Source: Blastocatellia bacterium
GTDB taxonomy: Bacteria; Acidobacteriota; Blastocatellia; Chloracidobacteriales; Chloracidobacteriaceae
Length of the DNA stretch: 64,000 bases
Assembly (NCBI GenBank): GCA_019695185.1
Contig: JAIBAN010000016.1
Coordinates: 1 to 64,000 of the forward strand
Direction of reading: 5' to 3'
Part shown: one piece after another, positions 62,857 to 64,000 of the stretch
How positions within the stretch are numbered: position 1 is the first letter of the stretch
How the letters are laid out: every line of letters begins with the position of its first letter
The notes under the pieces: generated by a model
Told to the model about the DNA's origin: nothing
Databases searched by the model: none
What the model saw: only the letters and a program-made list of their open reading frames with translations
Program-made: the position numbers and the translations under genes

Positions 62857-63455
62857 TTGCGGTCCAACCTCCTGCTTGATGAACTTGACCAAGAACTTGA
62901 GAAACGGGGCCTCCGTTTCTGTCGCTACGCCGATGACTGCAACATTTATGTCAAAAGCCGCCGCGCCGGAGCACGAGGCATGACCAGCACCAGCCGGTTT
63001 CTGGCCACCCGCCTCAAGCTCACCGTCAATCGGGAGAAAAGCGCCGTGGGCAGCCCGACGCACCGCCCCTTCCTGGGGTTTTACATTGGGAACTGGACCA
63101 ATCGACCACCAAACGACGGATTGCTCCTCCAGCCATCCGCCGTTGCAGGCTCAAGGTCCGGACCCTGACCCGGCGTGTCAACGGAAAGGGGTTGCACCAG
63201 ACCGTAACCGAACTGGCCGCCTACCTTCGTGGTTGGAAGGCGTATTTCGGATTCTGTCAAACCCCGACTCTGCTCAAAGACCTTGATTCCCGGATTAGAC
63301 GCCGCTTGCGGAGCATGATCGGGAAACACTGGCAGACCTTCCGCAACCGTTTTGCCCAACTCGCCAAACGGGGCGTGGTGGAGCATAAGGCAGTTCTGAT
63401 TGCGTTGCCGAACCGCTTCTTTCAGGAACTCGGCCTGCCTTCGCTGGCGGCCTGA
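62857..63455 (+). pseudogene. Group II intron reverse transcriptase/maturase, truncated and frameshifted
   Basis: SNLLLDELDQELEKRGLRFC and RYADDCNIYVKSRRAG contain the catalytic YADD of domain 5. RLKLTVNREKSAVGSPTHRP and FLGFYIGN follow. After a frame change near 63105 come RIAPPAIRRCRLKVRTLTRR and the maturase domain VTELAAYLRGWKAYFGFCQT ... IRRRLRSMIGKHWQTFRNRF. The N-terminal ~250 residues are missing. I could not identify a domain V/VI RNA fold downstream by eye. Confidence 0.85.
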
Positions 63456-63536
63456 TTGGTGTTGGACCAGCCGAACCGCTGTGTACGGACCCGTTTGCAC
63501 GGTGGTGTGACAGGGAAAGCTCATGAGGGCCTACCT

Positions 63537-63957
63537 TTGTCGATCAAATCCACTCCCACCGCAGCCTGAGCGAGGCCTATTTCCAAAAGCACGCGTACCC
63601 TGAAGCACTGGCCGCATCGTTTCGCGCCAACCGTTTGGCCGGGCTCCCGGAGGAACTCAACACCGCACTCAAACAGGCGTATGAAACGAGAGGGGTCAAG
63701 GGGTATTGGCGCAAGCGGCTGGAGTTGGCCGAGCAGCAAAAAAACCGAATGCCTGGGTCCTGGCCCGCCTTCATATCGAGTTAGGCAACCCCGACCAAGC
63801 GCTCCGCTTTCTGCACCAAGGTTATGAGGAACGCTCCAGCCAGATGACCTTTTTGTCGGTCAACCCCCTCTTTGTCTCCCTTCATTCCGATCCGAGGTTT
63901 CAGGAACTGCTGCATCTGATCCAGACTCCGAAGCAGCGGGAACCTTTGCCATCCTGA
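63537..63957 (+). pseudogene. C-terminal remnant of a TPR protein, frameshifted
   Basis: One frame reads HSHRSLSEAYFQKHAYPEAL ... NTALKQAYETRGVKGYWRKR to LELAEQQKN. At the A7 run (63739-63746) it shifts to AWVLARLHIELGNPDQALRF, LHQGYEERSSQMTFLSVNPL, FVSLHSDPRFQELL. The LA..Y..LG..D.A...L..AYEER....L...P.FD.LRSDPRF pattern is the usual C-terminus of TPR-containing kinases or wHTH regulators. The N-terminal part is absent, being replaced upstream by the intron RT remnant. Confidence 0.75.
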
Positions 63958-64000
63958 CTTGGGTTTCCGGGACTGGTGACGGTTGTGCGGGAATCAAATC

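Overview
The window reads as a chromosome segment of a Gram-negative, secretion-competent bacterium of moderate GC content. Acidobacteriota (Blastocatellia-like) is my best guess. The support is indirect: a hybrid Reg_prop/Y_Y_Y sensor kinase, remnants of an Oar-like TonB-dependent receptor, a TIGR02996-type domain, WG-repeat and HEAT/propeller secreted proteins, two EmrAB-type pumps and a bd oxidase. No rRNA, tRNA or CRISPR array was seen.

Region 1 (1-19.1 kb) is an accessory island of small, mostly solitary genes. Several belong to families that act as immunity proteins against polymorphic toxins: an Imm32-like protein, SMI1/KNR4, two TIGR02996+SMI1-like paralogues, a Tdi1/DUF1851 protein and a DUF6000-like protein. 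Between them lie an HNH nuclease, two CPxxW/CxxC zinc-ribbon-like proteins, a HIT hydrolase overlapping a nuclease-helicase, a DUF559 nuclease with a large unknown C-terminus, and many broken genes. No matching toxin gene is visible.

Region 2 (19.1-26.7 kb) holds two large exported repeat proteins (WG repeats; TPR-like/propeller/HEAT) separated by an IS110 transposase scrap. Region 3 (26.7-30.3 kb) is mobile. An AbiEi-type antitoxin is translationally coupled to a serine recombinase. Next come three homologous integron attC-like sites with a Doc toxin-antitoxin cassette between two of them, and then a cluster of IS21-like terminal repeats without transposase genes.

Region 4 (30.3-47.0 kb) is a redox and detoxification district. 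A TetR gene with two identical operators precedes an SDR and an aldo-keto reductase. A long leftward series follows: SDR, RidA, redoxin, VOC protein, a broken SDR, a PaaI-like fragment, an NmrA-like SDR, EmrA/EmrB, a receiver-thioredoxin-reductase-like fusion and a cNMP-domain histidine kinase. A catalase-like peroxidase and an AraC-family regulator lie to the right. Two near-identical ~90 bp promoter modules face outward from the catalase-AraC pair, one driving the leftward SDR series and one driving a 63-codon gene, which suggests one regulon.

Region 5 (47.8-64 kb) starts with a NarL-type regulator and a Reg_prop hybrid kinase broken by a single-base frameshift. Then come a DoxX-like protein, a lysophospholipase-like hydrolase, a DUF4760-like protein, cydAB, an IS630 remnant with a dispersed ~110 bp repeat, a TolC-EmrA-EmrB tripartite pump, and at the right edge a truncated group II intron reverse transcriptase and a broken TPR gene. 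Gene decay by frameshift and by internal deletion is common across the window.
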